A stretch of 64,000 nt of DNA from Allobosea sp. Its GTDB lineage: Bacteria; Pseudomonadota; Alphaproteobacteria; Rhizobiales; Beijerinckiaceae. Shown here in pieces: positions 17,601-24,166 of the stretch (within the stretch, counting starts at the first letter, position 1; the number at the start of each line of letters is the position of its first letter). Both the position numbers and the translations under genes were made by a program. Below the pieces are notes generated by a model. It made no database searches, was not told where the DNA came from, and saw nothing but the letters and a program-made list of their open reading frames with translations. The stretch is taken from the NCBI RefSeq assembly GCF_017308075.1, contig NZ_JAFKFX010000026.1, forward strand, positions 62,001 through 126,000. Direction: 5' to 3'.

Positions 17601-18230
17601 TTTGATGCCGACCCAGACCGAGGCGAAGCGCGAGAGCGCGAAGCCGTGCAGGGCGTAGTCCATGATCTCCTGGACGCCGGCCGGGTTGAGGATCGGCATC
17701 ATCCGGTCGACGAGGACGAATTCGGTCTGATGGGCGTTGGTCGAGGATTCGGCGGTGTGGTCGTCGCCGAGCAGGCAGATCACGCCGCCATGGCGCGAGG
17801 TTCCGGCCATGTTGGCATGGCGGAAGACGTCGCCGCTGCGGTCGACGCCCGGGCCCTTGCCGTACCAGAGCGCGAAGACGCCGTCATGCTTGCCCTCGCC
17901 GGAAAGCTCGGCCTGCTGCGTGCCCCAGATCGCGGTCGCTGCGAGGTCCTCGTTGAGCCCGGGCTGGAAGACGATGTCGGCGGCCTTGAGCTGCTTGCCG
18001 GCGCGGGCGAGCTGCTGGTCGAGCCCGCCGAGCGGCGAGCCGCGATAGCCGGAGACGAAGCCGGCGGTGCTGAGCCCAGCCTGCCGATCGCGCTCGCGCT
18101 GGACCAGCAGCATGCGGGCGATGGCCTGCGAGCCGGTCAGGAAGATCTGCTGCTTCGAGAGGTCGTATTTGTCGTCGAGGGAGACGGCGCGGAGCGCACC
18201 GGTCCCGGAGTCCTGCTGCGCCTCGGCCAT
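14694..18230 (-). CDS. Indolepyruvate ferredoxin oxidoreductase, fused alpha/beta
   Basis: Oxidatively decarboxylates aryl 2-oxo acids (indolepyruvate, phenylpyruvate) to aryl-CoA with reduction of ferredoxin. The 1178-residue protein fuses the two archaeal-type subunits. Visible parts in order are the pyrimidine-binding domain (GYRGSPLGGLDQQL near 60), the thiamine-diphosphate domain (NLGDGTYTHSGSL near 510), an iron-sulfur region with CEGCGDCGVQSNC and CNKDFSCVKGFCP (about 645-690), and the gamma/beta-type domain starting VVTGVGGTGVVTIGAILG. GGAGG precedes the ATG. It is the typical size of the proteobacterial fused enzyme, used in aerobic breakdown of Phe, Tyr or Trp derivatives. Confidence 0.92.
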   Translation of the reverse strand: MAEAQQDSGTGALRAVSLDDKYDLSKQQIFLTGSQAIARMLLVQRERDRQAGLSTAGFVSGYRGSPLGGLDQQLARAGKQLKAADIVFQPGLNEDLAATAIWGTQQAELSGEGKHDGVFALWYGKGPGVDRSGDVFRHANMAGTSRHGGVICLLGDDHTAESSTNAHQTEFVLVDRMMPILNPAGVQEIMDYALHGFALSRFASVWVGIKCVKDNIESTASVDGSVERVQIALPDDYVMPPGGLGIRRELDFLDQEKRLHVHKREAILAYLRANRLNQTVLSGGQAPRIGIITVGKSYLDVRQALEELGLDEFRANDLGIRLFKVACPWPLDPAELKAFAAGLDLVMVVEEKRSLIEVQLREELYGSAHQPMVIGKKDEKGDWLFPVHGALDPNDVAIALGARLLQYRDDPALRARLEVIATAQDRLAEAIELAKRTPYFCSGCPHNTSTVVPEGARASAGIGCHFMALWMDRDTAGFTQMGGEGASWVGEAPFSKRGHIFQNLGDGTYTHSGSLAIRWAVASGVNITYKLLYNDAVAMTGGQQAEGHLSPDQMARQVAAEGVARIAIVSDEPTKYPPGTLWPPGTTLHHREDLDAVQRELAATSGVTLLLYDQTCATEKRRRRKRGAYPDPDKRVIVNELVCEGCGDCGVQSNCVSVQPLETEFGRKRQIDQSNCNKDFSCVKGFCPSFVTVHGARPKKAEPRAVGASALGASDLPEPEVPALDRNFAIVVTGVGGTGVVTIGAILGMAAHLEGKGCGMIDMAGLAQKGGAVFSHVRLAPTPDEIHAIRVAAGQADLVLGCDLTVTGSKKVLGAIRPGSTVVVNTAESLPGDFTRNADFSLPTERLKRAILSASGREHTHLVDATAAAVAFLGNAIAANMFMLGYAWQHGGVPLSRASLLQAIALNGEAVAMNQQAFELGRRAAHEPAALLAALAEAKAPTQARQLSQTLDEIIARRVDFLTGYQDAAYAARYRDLVEKVRVREAGILPGQSALAESVARNLFKLMAYKDEYEVSRLYSDGAFRRQLAATFEPDSASGQKLRLEFHLAPPLLAKADPNTGLPRKLSFGPWMMGAFGLLSKLKGLRGTAFDVFGYTQERKTERKLVADYEALLSEIRTKLAPENHALCVALAAIPEKIRGFGHVKERHLKQAKVEETELLVRLRDGSEAALAMPKAAE

Positions 18231-18304
18231 GAGCGACCTCCCGAAGATCGAACCCCGCAGGGATTATGGGGACGGTATCGCCGGCCTCCAACCCGTTATT
18301 ATGT

Positions 18305-18323
18305 CAGTATTGCTGTCATACTG
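18305..18323. promoter_or_regulatory. Candidate operator between divergent genes (CAGTAT-N7-ATACTG)
   Basis: CAGTAT (18305-18310) and ATACTG (18318-18323) are a perfect inverted repeat with seven bases between, in the 270-base spacer between the indolepyruvate oxidoreductase gene and the DUF1007 gene. It lies 75 bases from the former start, where a repressor or activator could act. The rest of the spacer shows nothing recognisable. Confidence 0.35.
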
Positions 18324-18502
18324 CGCGGGTGCCGTCAAATCAGTTTGGTCCAATGCCAGACTGCGCCGTCAGTGCCGCGATTTGGCCGCCTTTGCGGGGG
18401 AAGGCTGGGCAGGCCTCGCAGCCGATTGCGGGCTAGGCGCGAAGTGCGTGCGTTTGCTAGCATGGATAGCCGATTCCGTCGCAGATTCGAGGACATGCCA
18501 CC

Positions 18503-19153
18503 GTGCCGCGTCGCCAGACCGGATCGCTCGCGCTCTGCGCCGTCATCGCCTGGCTCGGCCTCGTTCCGCCGGCCGCGGCGCATCCGCATGTCTTCGTGAC
18601 CTCGCGCACCGAGATCATCTATGCGCCCGACGGCATGGTGCAGGCGCTGCGCCATCGCTGGAGCTTCGACGAGGCTTACTCGGCTTATATGGTCCAGGGG
18701 CTCGACAAGAATGGCGACGGCAAGCTGACGCCGGACGAGCTGGCCGAGCTCGCCAAGGTCAATATCGAATCGCTGCCGGATGTCGATTTCTTCACCGCCG
18801 CCAAGGCGAACGGCAAGACGCAGGCCTTCGGCACACCGCGTGACGAAGGCCTGGTCTACGAGAACAAGGTGCTGACCCTGAGCTTCACCCTGCCGTTGAA
18901 GACGCCGGCCGCCGCCAACCGCTCCTTCGGCATCGAGATCGGCGACCCCACTTATTTCGTCGCCTTCGAGGTCGGCGCGGAGGCCGATGCGGTGACGACG
19001 CGCGATGCCCCGAAGGGCTGCGTCGTGCGGGTGATGCGCCCGCCCAAGCTCGATACGGCGACGCAGCAGCGCCTGGCGCAGGAAGACATCACCGCGACGC
19101 CCGACATGAGCGCCTATGTGGTCACGACGCGCGCCTTGGTGGCATGTCCCTGA
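18503..19153 (+). CDS. DUF1007 family periplasmic protein
   Basis: A 216-residue exported protein with a signal peptide ending PPAAA, a mature start HPHVFV, and an EF-hand-like segment DKNGDGKLTPDE (about 71-82). DUF1007 proteins are usually encoded beside nickel/cobalt transporters, as here, and may present metal to them. The GTG start is preceded by GAGGACATGCCACC. Its end overlaps the NicO gene by ten bases, so the two are coupled. Confidence 0.85.
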   Translation: MPRRQTGSLALCAVIAWLGLVPPAAAHPHVFVTSRTEIIYAPDGMVQALRHRWSFDEAYSAYMVQGLDKNGDGKLTPDELAELAKVNIESLPDVDFFTAAKANGKTQAFGTPRDEGLVYENKVLTLSFTLPLKTPAAANRSFGIEIGDPTYFVAFEVGAEADAVTTRDAPKGCVVRVMRPPKLDTATQQRLAQEDITATPDMSAYVVTTRALVACP

Positions 19154-20160
19154 GCGTCGACGCCGCCCCGGGCTTCTCCGCCCTGCCGCGCCGGCTATGT
19201 GTCGCCGTGCTGGCGCTCGCCCTGGTCGCTGGCGCGCTCGGGCTGGTCGCCTGGCTGCTCAGCCTCTATTTCCCGCCGCCGCCTCCACCGCCGCGCAACC
19301 CGTTCGGTACGGCGCTGCCGCGCGAGGCACTGCCGGCGACCTCTGGCCTCGGCGCGGTCATCCTCGCCTGGCAGTCGAGCTTCTATCGCGAGCTGACGGC
19401 GACGCTGAAGGCGATCGCAGGGTCGCCGGCCGCGCTGCCGGCGCTGCTCGGCCTGGCCTTCGGCTATGGCGTCTTCCATGCCGCCGGCCCCGGCCACGGC
19501 AAGGCAGTGATCTCGGGCTATATCGTCGCCGATAATCGCAGCCTGCGGCGCGGGCTGGGGCTGAGCTTCGCGGCGGCGCTCGTCCAGGCGCTGGTCGCGA
19601 TCGGGCTGGTCGGGACCCTCACCCTCGCGCTGAACGCGACGGCGAAGACCATGGCGGCGACCACCTCGGTGATCGAGCAGGGCAGCTTCGCGCTGGTCGC
19701 GCTGGTGGGGCTCTACGTGCTCTGGCGCAAGGCTGGCAGCTTTGTCGCGCTCGGCGGCGGCGCGGCGCACGACCCGGCCTCCTGCGACCATGTCCACATG
19801 CCCGGCCCCGACGAGATCTCGCGCCTGCGCTCTTGGCGCGAGATGGCTGGCGTCGTCTTCGCGGCGGGGCTGCGGCCTTGCGCGGGGGCGCTGATCATCC
19901 TGGTCTTCGCCAATGCGCAGGGCCTGTTCTGGGCCGGCATCGCCGCGACCTTCGCCATGGCGCTCGGCACCGCGCTGACCACGGGGGCGCTGGCCGCGCT
20001 TGCGGTGTTCTTCAAATTCGCGGCGCTGCGCCTCGCCGGCGGCGGCTCGCTCACGGGCGTGCGTATCATCGCCGGGCTCGAAGTGCTGGCGGCCGCCTTC
20101 GTCGCGGTGCTCGGCGCCGCCCTGCTCTTCGGCTTCTGGGCGGCCGGGCAGGGCAGCTGA
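19144..20160 (+). CDS. NicO/RcnA-family nickel/cobalt transporter
   Basis: A 338-residue inner-membrane protein with six or more membrane segments. The metal-site motif HAAGPGHGKAVISGY (about 111-125) and the second conserved segment GLRPCAGALIILVF (about 243-256) identify the NicO family; a proline-rich stretch (residues 42-48) follows the first membrane helix and a short His/Asp loop (HDPASCDHVHMP) lies mid-protein. Family members move Ni or Co, and direction is not readable from sequence. Because a cobalt-type nitrile hydratase cluster starts about 1 kb away, supplying cobalt is an attractive role. Confidence 0.88.
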   Translation: MSLSVDAAPGFSALPRRLCVAVLALALVAGALGLVAWLLSLYFPPPPPPPRNPFGTALPREALPATSGLGAVILAWQSSFYRELTATLKAIAGSPAALPALLGLAFGYGVFHAAGPGHGKAVISGYIVADNRSLRRGLGLSFAAALVQALVAIGLVGTLTLALNATAKTMAATTSVIEQGSFALVALVGLYVLWRKAGSFVALGGGAAHDPASCDHVHMPGPDEISRLRSWREMAGVVFAAGLRPCAGALIILVFANAQGLFWAGIAATFAMALGTALTTGALAALAVFFKFAALRLAGGGSLTGVRIIAGLEVLAAAFVAVLGAALLFGFWAAGQGS

Positions 20161-20174
20161 TCACACCGTCAGAC

Positions 20175-21134
20175 CTACTTCACCGTCGCCTCGAAGGTGA
20201 ACAGGGTCGACTTGTCGTCGTCCGGCATGAAATAGGCGCGCACGCCTTCCGCCGTGGGCTCGACCCAGAACGGGTTCTGCGTCATCGGCAGTCCCGAGCT
20301 CGGCGACCAGAGCTCGACCGGCACCTGATAGACCGGCCTGTTGTCCTTGAGGTCGACGATCTCGAGCCCGCCGAGGCGAAAGACCGGGCCGTCCTTCGTC
20401 GTCCTATAGGCATTGAGGCCCGAGCAGAGCATCCGGCTCATGCCGATATAGTGGCAGTCCTGATAGTCGATATAGAGCGCGGGATTGGCGACGCGCAGCG
20501 CCTCGGGGCTCGTCGCCGCATTGGTGATCCTGCCCGCGCCGTCGAGCGGCCATTTGTAGAAGCGGCGCGAGCCCCAGCTGACGCCGTGCAGCGACTTGTC
20601 GTCTGTGTTGTGGACGATGCCGCCGACATGGTCCTTGAAGCGGAAGACCTCGGTCGCCTTCAGCGTCTCGGGATCGACCCTGTAGACGATCGACTGGCTG
20701 TTCGGCCGGTATTCTGCGACCGGGACCCAGATATCCTTGCCGTCGAAGTCGATGCCGCCGGGGTGGTAGATCGAGCCTTCACCGAGGGGGACGCTGCCGA
20801 GAAGCTTGCCCTGCGCATCGACCTTGAAGAGATGGCCGACGCCCTCGCCGGTGTCGCGGTCATAGCCGTCCTGCGGGGTGGGATAGCGGGTCGTCGGCTT
20901 TTTGATCTCGACCGAGGAGATGAAGAAAGCGTCGCCGATCCTGGCCATGCCCTGGGGGTGGTGCGTCGGGAACTGCAGCGCGACCGCCGACTTCTGCGTC
21001 CATTGCGTGCCGCGCGTCAGCTTCGGGATCAGCGTGTTGAGGGCCGGGTCGGCGGCGTGGGCCGGCGAACTCGCAGCCGGAAAGGACAGAGCCGCCGCGG
21101 CCAGGGCGGTCAGGCCGGTGAGAACCGTCTTCAT
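20175..21134 (-). CDS. Secreted beta-propeller-like protein (DUF6454-like)
   Basis: A 319-residue exported protein with a signal peptide (1-27, ending SSPAHA) followed by repeated strand motifs (HHPQGMARIGDAFFISSVE, HPGGIDFDGKDIWVPVAEY, GGIVHNTDDKSLHGVSWG) that look like blades of a propeller fold. I recall this pattern as a DUF6454-type family, with moderate certainty. GGGAGGGACGCAGC precedes the ATG. It lies just downstream of the nitrile hydratase genes on the same strand, but a role in nitrile metabolism is unproven. Confidence 0.7.
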   Translation of the reverse strand: MKTVLTGLTALAAAALSFPAASSPAHAADPALNTLIPKLTRGTQWTQKSAVALQFPTHHPQGMARIGDAFFISSVEIKKPTTRYPTPQDGYDRDTGEGVGHLFKVDAQGKLLGSVPLGEGSIYHPGGIDFDGKDIWVPVAEYRPNSQSIVYRVDPETLKATEVFRFKDHVGGIVHNTDDKSLHGVSWGSRRFYKWPLDGAGRITNAATSPEALRVANPALYIDYQDCHYIGMSRMLCSGLNAYRTTKDGPVFRLGGLEIVDLKDNRPVYQVPVELWSPSSGLPMTQNPFWVEPTAEGVRAYFMPDDDKSTLFTFEATVK

Positions 21135-21209
21135 GCTGCGTCCCTCCCGTTTTCGCTTCGTCGCGCGAAGCGGTTCTGCGAAGTTCCAGCCTTGTGCACG
21201 GCCGGGGCA

Positions 21210-21593
21210 TCAGCGTTGCGGGTCGTTCTCCAGCAGGATCGGCTTGCCATGCGGCGTCGCCTCTGCAGCCCGTTCCCAGGCGGCGCTGCGGGCGTCGACG
21301 CCCTCATGGCTCGTCAGGCCCTTCGCGATCAGCAGATGCTCGAGCGCCTCGCACCAGCGCTCGTAATAATCCGAGCCATCGCGGCAGCCGCCGGCGGCGA
21401 GCGCCTCGCGGATTTCGGCGCCGAGTGCCTGCGCCCATTCATCGGCGCTGAAGACGCCGCGGTTCTGCAGGGCGACGACCAGAGCGAAGGCCTGCGCCTG
21501 CCAGGGCTCGGCGAAGACCGGGCCTTCGGCGTCGCGCGGGATCGGGGTATCGGCGGCGAGCGCCTCGGCGAGGGCGGAATCAGGCCGGCTCAA
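21210..21593 (-). CDS. Nitrile hydratase accessory protein (activator)
   Basis: A 127-residue protein related to the N-terminal half of the nitrile hydratase beta subunit, with FAEPWQAQAFALVVAL and the YYERWCEALEHLLI helix. Such proteins escort cobalt or exchange subunits to activate the enzyme. The best start is a TTG at 21593, because GGGAGAG lies five bases ahead of it and the next in-frame ATG is far upstream inside the beta gene. This makes a 14-base overlap with the beta-subunit gene and implies translational coupling. The usual cobalt-type gene order alpha, beta, accessory is kept. Confidence 0.85.
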   Translation of the reverse strand: MSRPDSALAEALAADTPIPRDAEGPVFAEPWQAQAFALVVALQNRGVFSADEWAQALGAEIREALAAGGCRDGSDYYERWCEALEHLLIAKGLTSHEGVDARSAAWERAAEATPHGKPILLENDPQR

Positions 21594-22239
21594 GATAACT
21601 CTCCCAGGCTTCGATGCTGACGCTGGAGGCCGGGTCGGCGTCGCGCCCCCAGAGCTCGGGGCCGGTGAAGACCACGGTATAGAGCCATTGCGCCGTCTCC
21701 GGCGCGCCATGGGCACCGGTGTCCGGGAAGACATGGCAGCCGGTGATGCGCTCGATCACGCCCTGCTTGCCACGGGCATAGCGCGGCAGGCGGGTATGGT
21801 GCTGCGGATGCATGACGATGGTACGGACCGCGTCGCCGAGCTTGAAGCGCGCCGGCGCGGTGGCCTTGCGCTCATAGGGGAAGCCGCGGCGCAGCACGGC
21901 GGGCACCTCCTCGCCCTTGAGCACGCGCTTGGGCTCCCGGCGTGCGCTGCCGGGGATGCCTGATTTCAGCTCCTCCTCGCTCAGGAAACCGTGCCCGACG
22001 AGCACCTTGTCGAGCGCCGCCAGCCAGATCTGGTAGTAGCTCGACGACAGATACTGCGCCGGCGGCAGGCTCTCGCGGGCATGGCGGATGCCGTCGATCG
22101 TCCAGGCTCCCATCGCGCCGGCCGCGACATTGATGGCGAGGACCTTCTTTTCCCAATCGGCATGGAAGATCGGCTCGTTCTCCTCCGGAACCACAGGGCC
22201 AAAGCCCATATGGCCGCCGAGATCATGGGCGCTGTTCAT
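21580..22239 (-). CDS. nthB: Nitrile hydratase subunit beta
   Basis: Partner subunit of the nitrile-hydrating enzyme (nitrile plus water to amide). The 219-residue sequence opens MNSAHDLGGHMGFGPV, the classic beta-subunit start, has the helix SSYYQIWLAALDKVLVGHG and a C-terminal SH3-like domain with FKLGDAVRT and HTRLPRYARGKQGVIE. The ATG at 22239 is preceded by GGGAGGATACGCC, which settles the start. It lies about 50 bases downstream of the alpha gene. Confidence 0.95.
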   Translation of the reverse strand: MNSAHDLGGHMGFGPVVPEENEPIFHADWEKKVLAINVAAGAMGAWTIDGIRHARESLPPAQYLSSSYYQIWLAALDKVLVGHGFLSEEELKSGIPGSARREPKRVLKGEEVPAVLRRGFPYERKATAPARFKLGDAVRTIVMHPQHHTRLPRYARGKQGVIERITGCHVFPDTGAHGAPETAQWLYTVVFTGPELWGRDADPASSVSIEAWESYLEPA

Positions 22240-22291
22240 GGCGTATCCTCCCAAGTCAGTTCGGCATGGCGCGCTTCGGGCACAAGACCAC

Positions 22292-22933
22292 TCACTTTCT
22301 CGCCGAAACCGCGCTGGGCAGGCCGACGCCGATCATCGAATCGCGCGTGACGATCTCCGCCAGCTCGTCCTCGGACCAGCCCTCGGTGCCCTCTGGGCGC
22401 ATCGGGATGACGATGAAGCGGGTCTCGGCGGTCGAATCCCAGACGCGGATGCGCTGGCCCGCGGGCAGGGTGACGCCGAAATCCGCAAGGGTGCCGCGCG
22501 GGTCGATCACCGCCTTGGCGCGGTAGGGCGGGGATTTGTACCAGACCGGCGGCAGGCCGAGCACCGGCCAAGGATAGCAGGAGCAGAGCGTGCAGACGAT
22601 CAGGTTGTGCTCTTCCGGCGTGTTGAAGCAGGCGACAATGTGTTCGCCGCCGCGCCCGCCATAGCCGAGCTCCGCCACGGCGGCGGTGCCGTCCTGCTTC
22701 AGCCGCTCCGCATAGGCCGGGTCGCTCCAGGCCTTCGCCACGACGCGGGCGCCGTTGCGTGGGCCGACCCTGGTCTCATAGGTCTCGACGATGGCGTCGA
22801 GCGCGGCCGGGTCGACATAGCCCTTCTCGACCAGCAGCGATTCCAGCGCCTTCACCCGCGCCTCGATCGGCGTGAAGTGGTTGTCGTGGTCGTGGTCATG
22901 ATCGTGGTGATGATGGTGGTCGTGGCCGCTCAT
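22292..22933 (-). CDS. nthA: Nitrile hydratase subunit alpha, cobalt type
   Basis: Catalytic metal-binding subunit, 213 residues. The metal site VCTLCSCY (113-120) has Thr115 after the first Cys, the cobalt-type form (iron enzymes have Ser). Cys117 and Cys119 would be the oxidised ligands, in family numbering terms. The first 20 residues contain ten histidines alternating with Asp (His4, 6-10, 12, 14, 16, 19), an unusual tail that could bind cobalt. AGGAGGAGG precedes the ATG. Upstream on the same strand lies an amidase gene about 30 bases away, so amide product can be hydrolysed to acid. Confidence 0.95.
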   Translation of the reverse strand: MSGHDHHHHHDHDHDHDNHFTPIEARVKALESLLVEKGYVDPAALDAIVETYETRVGPRNGARVVAKAWSDPAYAERLKQDGTAAVAELGYGGRGGEHIVACFNTPEEHNLIVCTLCSCYPWPVLGLPPVWYKSPPYRAKAVIDPRGTLADFGVTLPAGQRIRVWDSTAETRFIVIPMRPEGTEGWSEDELAEIVTRDSMIGVGLPSAVSARK

Positions 22934-22963
22934 CGCCGCCTCCTCCTCATGCCCGGCTGATCG

Positions 22964-24160
22964 CTAGGCCAGCCTGATCCTCGCCGCCCGCTCGACCCTG
23001 ACCGCGAAGGCGGTAAGCGACTTGTCCGAGCCCTTCGGCCCGATCACCGAAAGCCCGAGCGGGGCATCGTCGCGATGGGCCACCGGAATCGAAATCTGCG
23101 GGAAACCCGAAAGCCCCGCAAGGCAGAGCAGGCGCAGGGCCCGGTTGCGGAAATCATCGAGCTCGCTCTCGCCGGCGCTGACCAGAGGCGCGATGTCCGG
23201 TACGGTCGGCAGCAGCAGCACGCCATCCTGGCCGAGCAGCTTGGCGAGCCTGGCGCGGAAGTCGCGACGGACGGCCTCGCCACGCGCGACCTCGGCGTCG
23301 CTGACCGAGCGGCCGAAGGCGAAACGCTCGGCGACGCCGGGGCCGAGCGGCGGGGCGAAGCGCTCGATCATCGGCCCGTCCGCTTCCCAGGCCTCGCGGC
23401 CCTGGAGCCAGCGAAAGGCCCAGTAGAGCGCGTCCATGTCGCGCACGGCGCGGACGCTCTGCGGCTGGCCGAGCAGCGGCACGATGCGCTGCACGGCGTT
23501 GCGTAGGATCCGCTCGGCTTCCGGCACCGCCTGGGCGAAGAGGTCGTCGGCGAGCAGCAGCCGCGGCCGTTCCGGAAGGGTCACGCGGTCCTTGCCGAAC
23601 AGGACGTCGGCGACGCGGGCGAAGGTCTCGCCGTCACGAGTGAAGAAGCCGGCGGTATCGAAGCTCTCGGCCAGCGGCCAGGCCCGCTTCAGCGAGAGGC
23701 GGCCATGGCTCGGGCGGATGCCGAACAGCCCGCCATAGCTCGCCGGTGCGCGCACCGAGCCGCCGGTATCGGAGCCGAGCGCGATGTCGGCGAGCCGCCC
23801 GGCGACCGCCGCCATCGAGCCCGAGGAGGAGCCGCCGGTGATCCGATCGGGCGCCGCCGGATTCACCGGCGCGCCGAAATGCGCGTTCTTGCCGTTGAGC
23901 GAGAAGGCGAGCTCGTCGGTATGGGTCTTGCCGACGAAGCGGGCGCCGGTATCGAGCAGCGCCTTCACCACCGGCGCCGTCCTGGTCTTGATGCCGGACT
24001 GTGCCAGCACGGTCGGTGAGCCCGCTCCGGTCGGATAGCCCTTGATGTCGAACAGGTCCTTGACCGCCAGAGTCAGGCCCGAGAGCGCTCCGGAGGAGGC
24101 GTGGTTCACCTTCGCCGGCGGATAGGGCACGAAACAGCGGAACGGATCGTCCTCGATCAT
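22964..24160 (-). CDS. Amidase, amidase-signature family
   Basis: Hydrolyses amides to carboxylic acids and ammonia. The 398-residue protein shows the Ser-cisSer-Lys triad context: Lys34 in AVKDLFD, the Gly/Ser loop GGSSSGS (109-115) and the nucleophile Ser135 in GSDTGGSVRAPA. At under 400 residues it is shorter than many family members. Between the GGT-like gene (6 bases upstream) and nitrile hydratase alpha (30 bases downstream), it most likely acts on the amide made by nitrile hydratase. Confidence 0.9.
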   Translation of the reverse strand: MIEDDPFRCFVPYPPAKVNHASSGALSGLTLAVKDLFDIKGYPTGAGSPTVLAQSGIKTRTAPVVKALLDTGARFVGKTHTDELAFSLNGKNAHFGAPVNPAAPDRITGGSSSGSMAAVAGRLADIALGSDTGGSVRAPASYGGLFGIRPSHGRLSLKRAWPLAESFDTAGFFTRDGETFARVADVLFGKDRVTLPERPRLLLADDLFAQAVPEAERILRNAVQRIVPLLGQPQSVRAVRDMDALYWAFRWLQGREAWEADGPMIERFAPPLGPGVAERFAFGRSVSDAEVARGEAVRRDFRARLAKLLGQDGVLLLPTVPDIAPLVSAGESELDDFRNRALRLLCLAGLSGFPQISIPVAHRDDAPLGLSVIGPKGSDKSLTAFAVRVERAARIRLA

Positions 24161-24166
24161 CGCGTG

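Noticed and set aside
16587-18599. A 670-codon plus-strand frame opposite the indolepyruvate oxidoreductase gene
   Set aside because: Shadow of a 1178-residue enzyme with complete motifs; no recognisable protein features of its own.
22861-22927. Short GTGGTCATGATC-like tandem repeat, considered as a microsatellite or CRISPR-like repeat
   Set aside because: It is the coding sequence of the His/Asp-rich tail of nitrile hydratase alpha; there are no spacers and no repeat-flank structure.
22292-22933. Iron-type nitrile hydratase or thiocyanate hydrolase
   Set aside because: The metal motif has Thr (VCTLCSC), typical of cobalt forms. Thiocyanate hydrolase would have a different three-subunit gene set.
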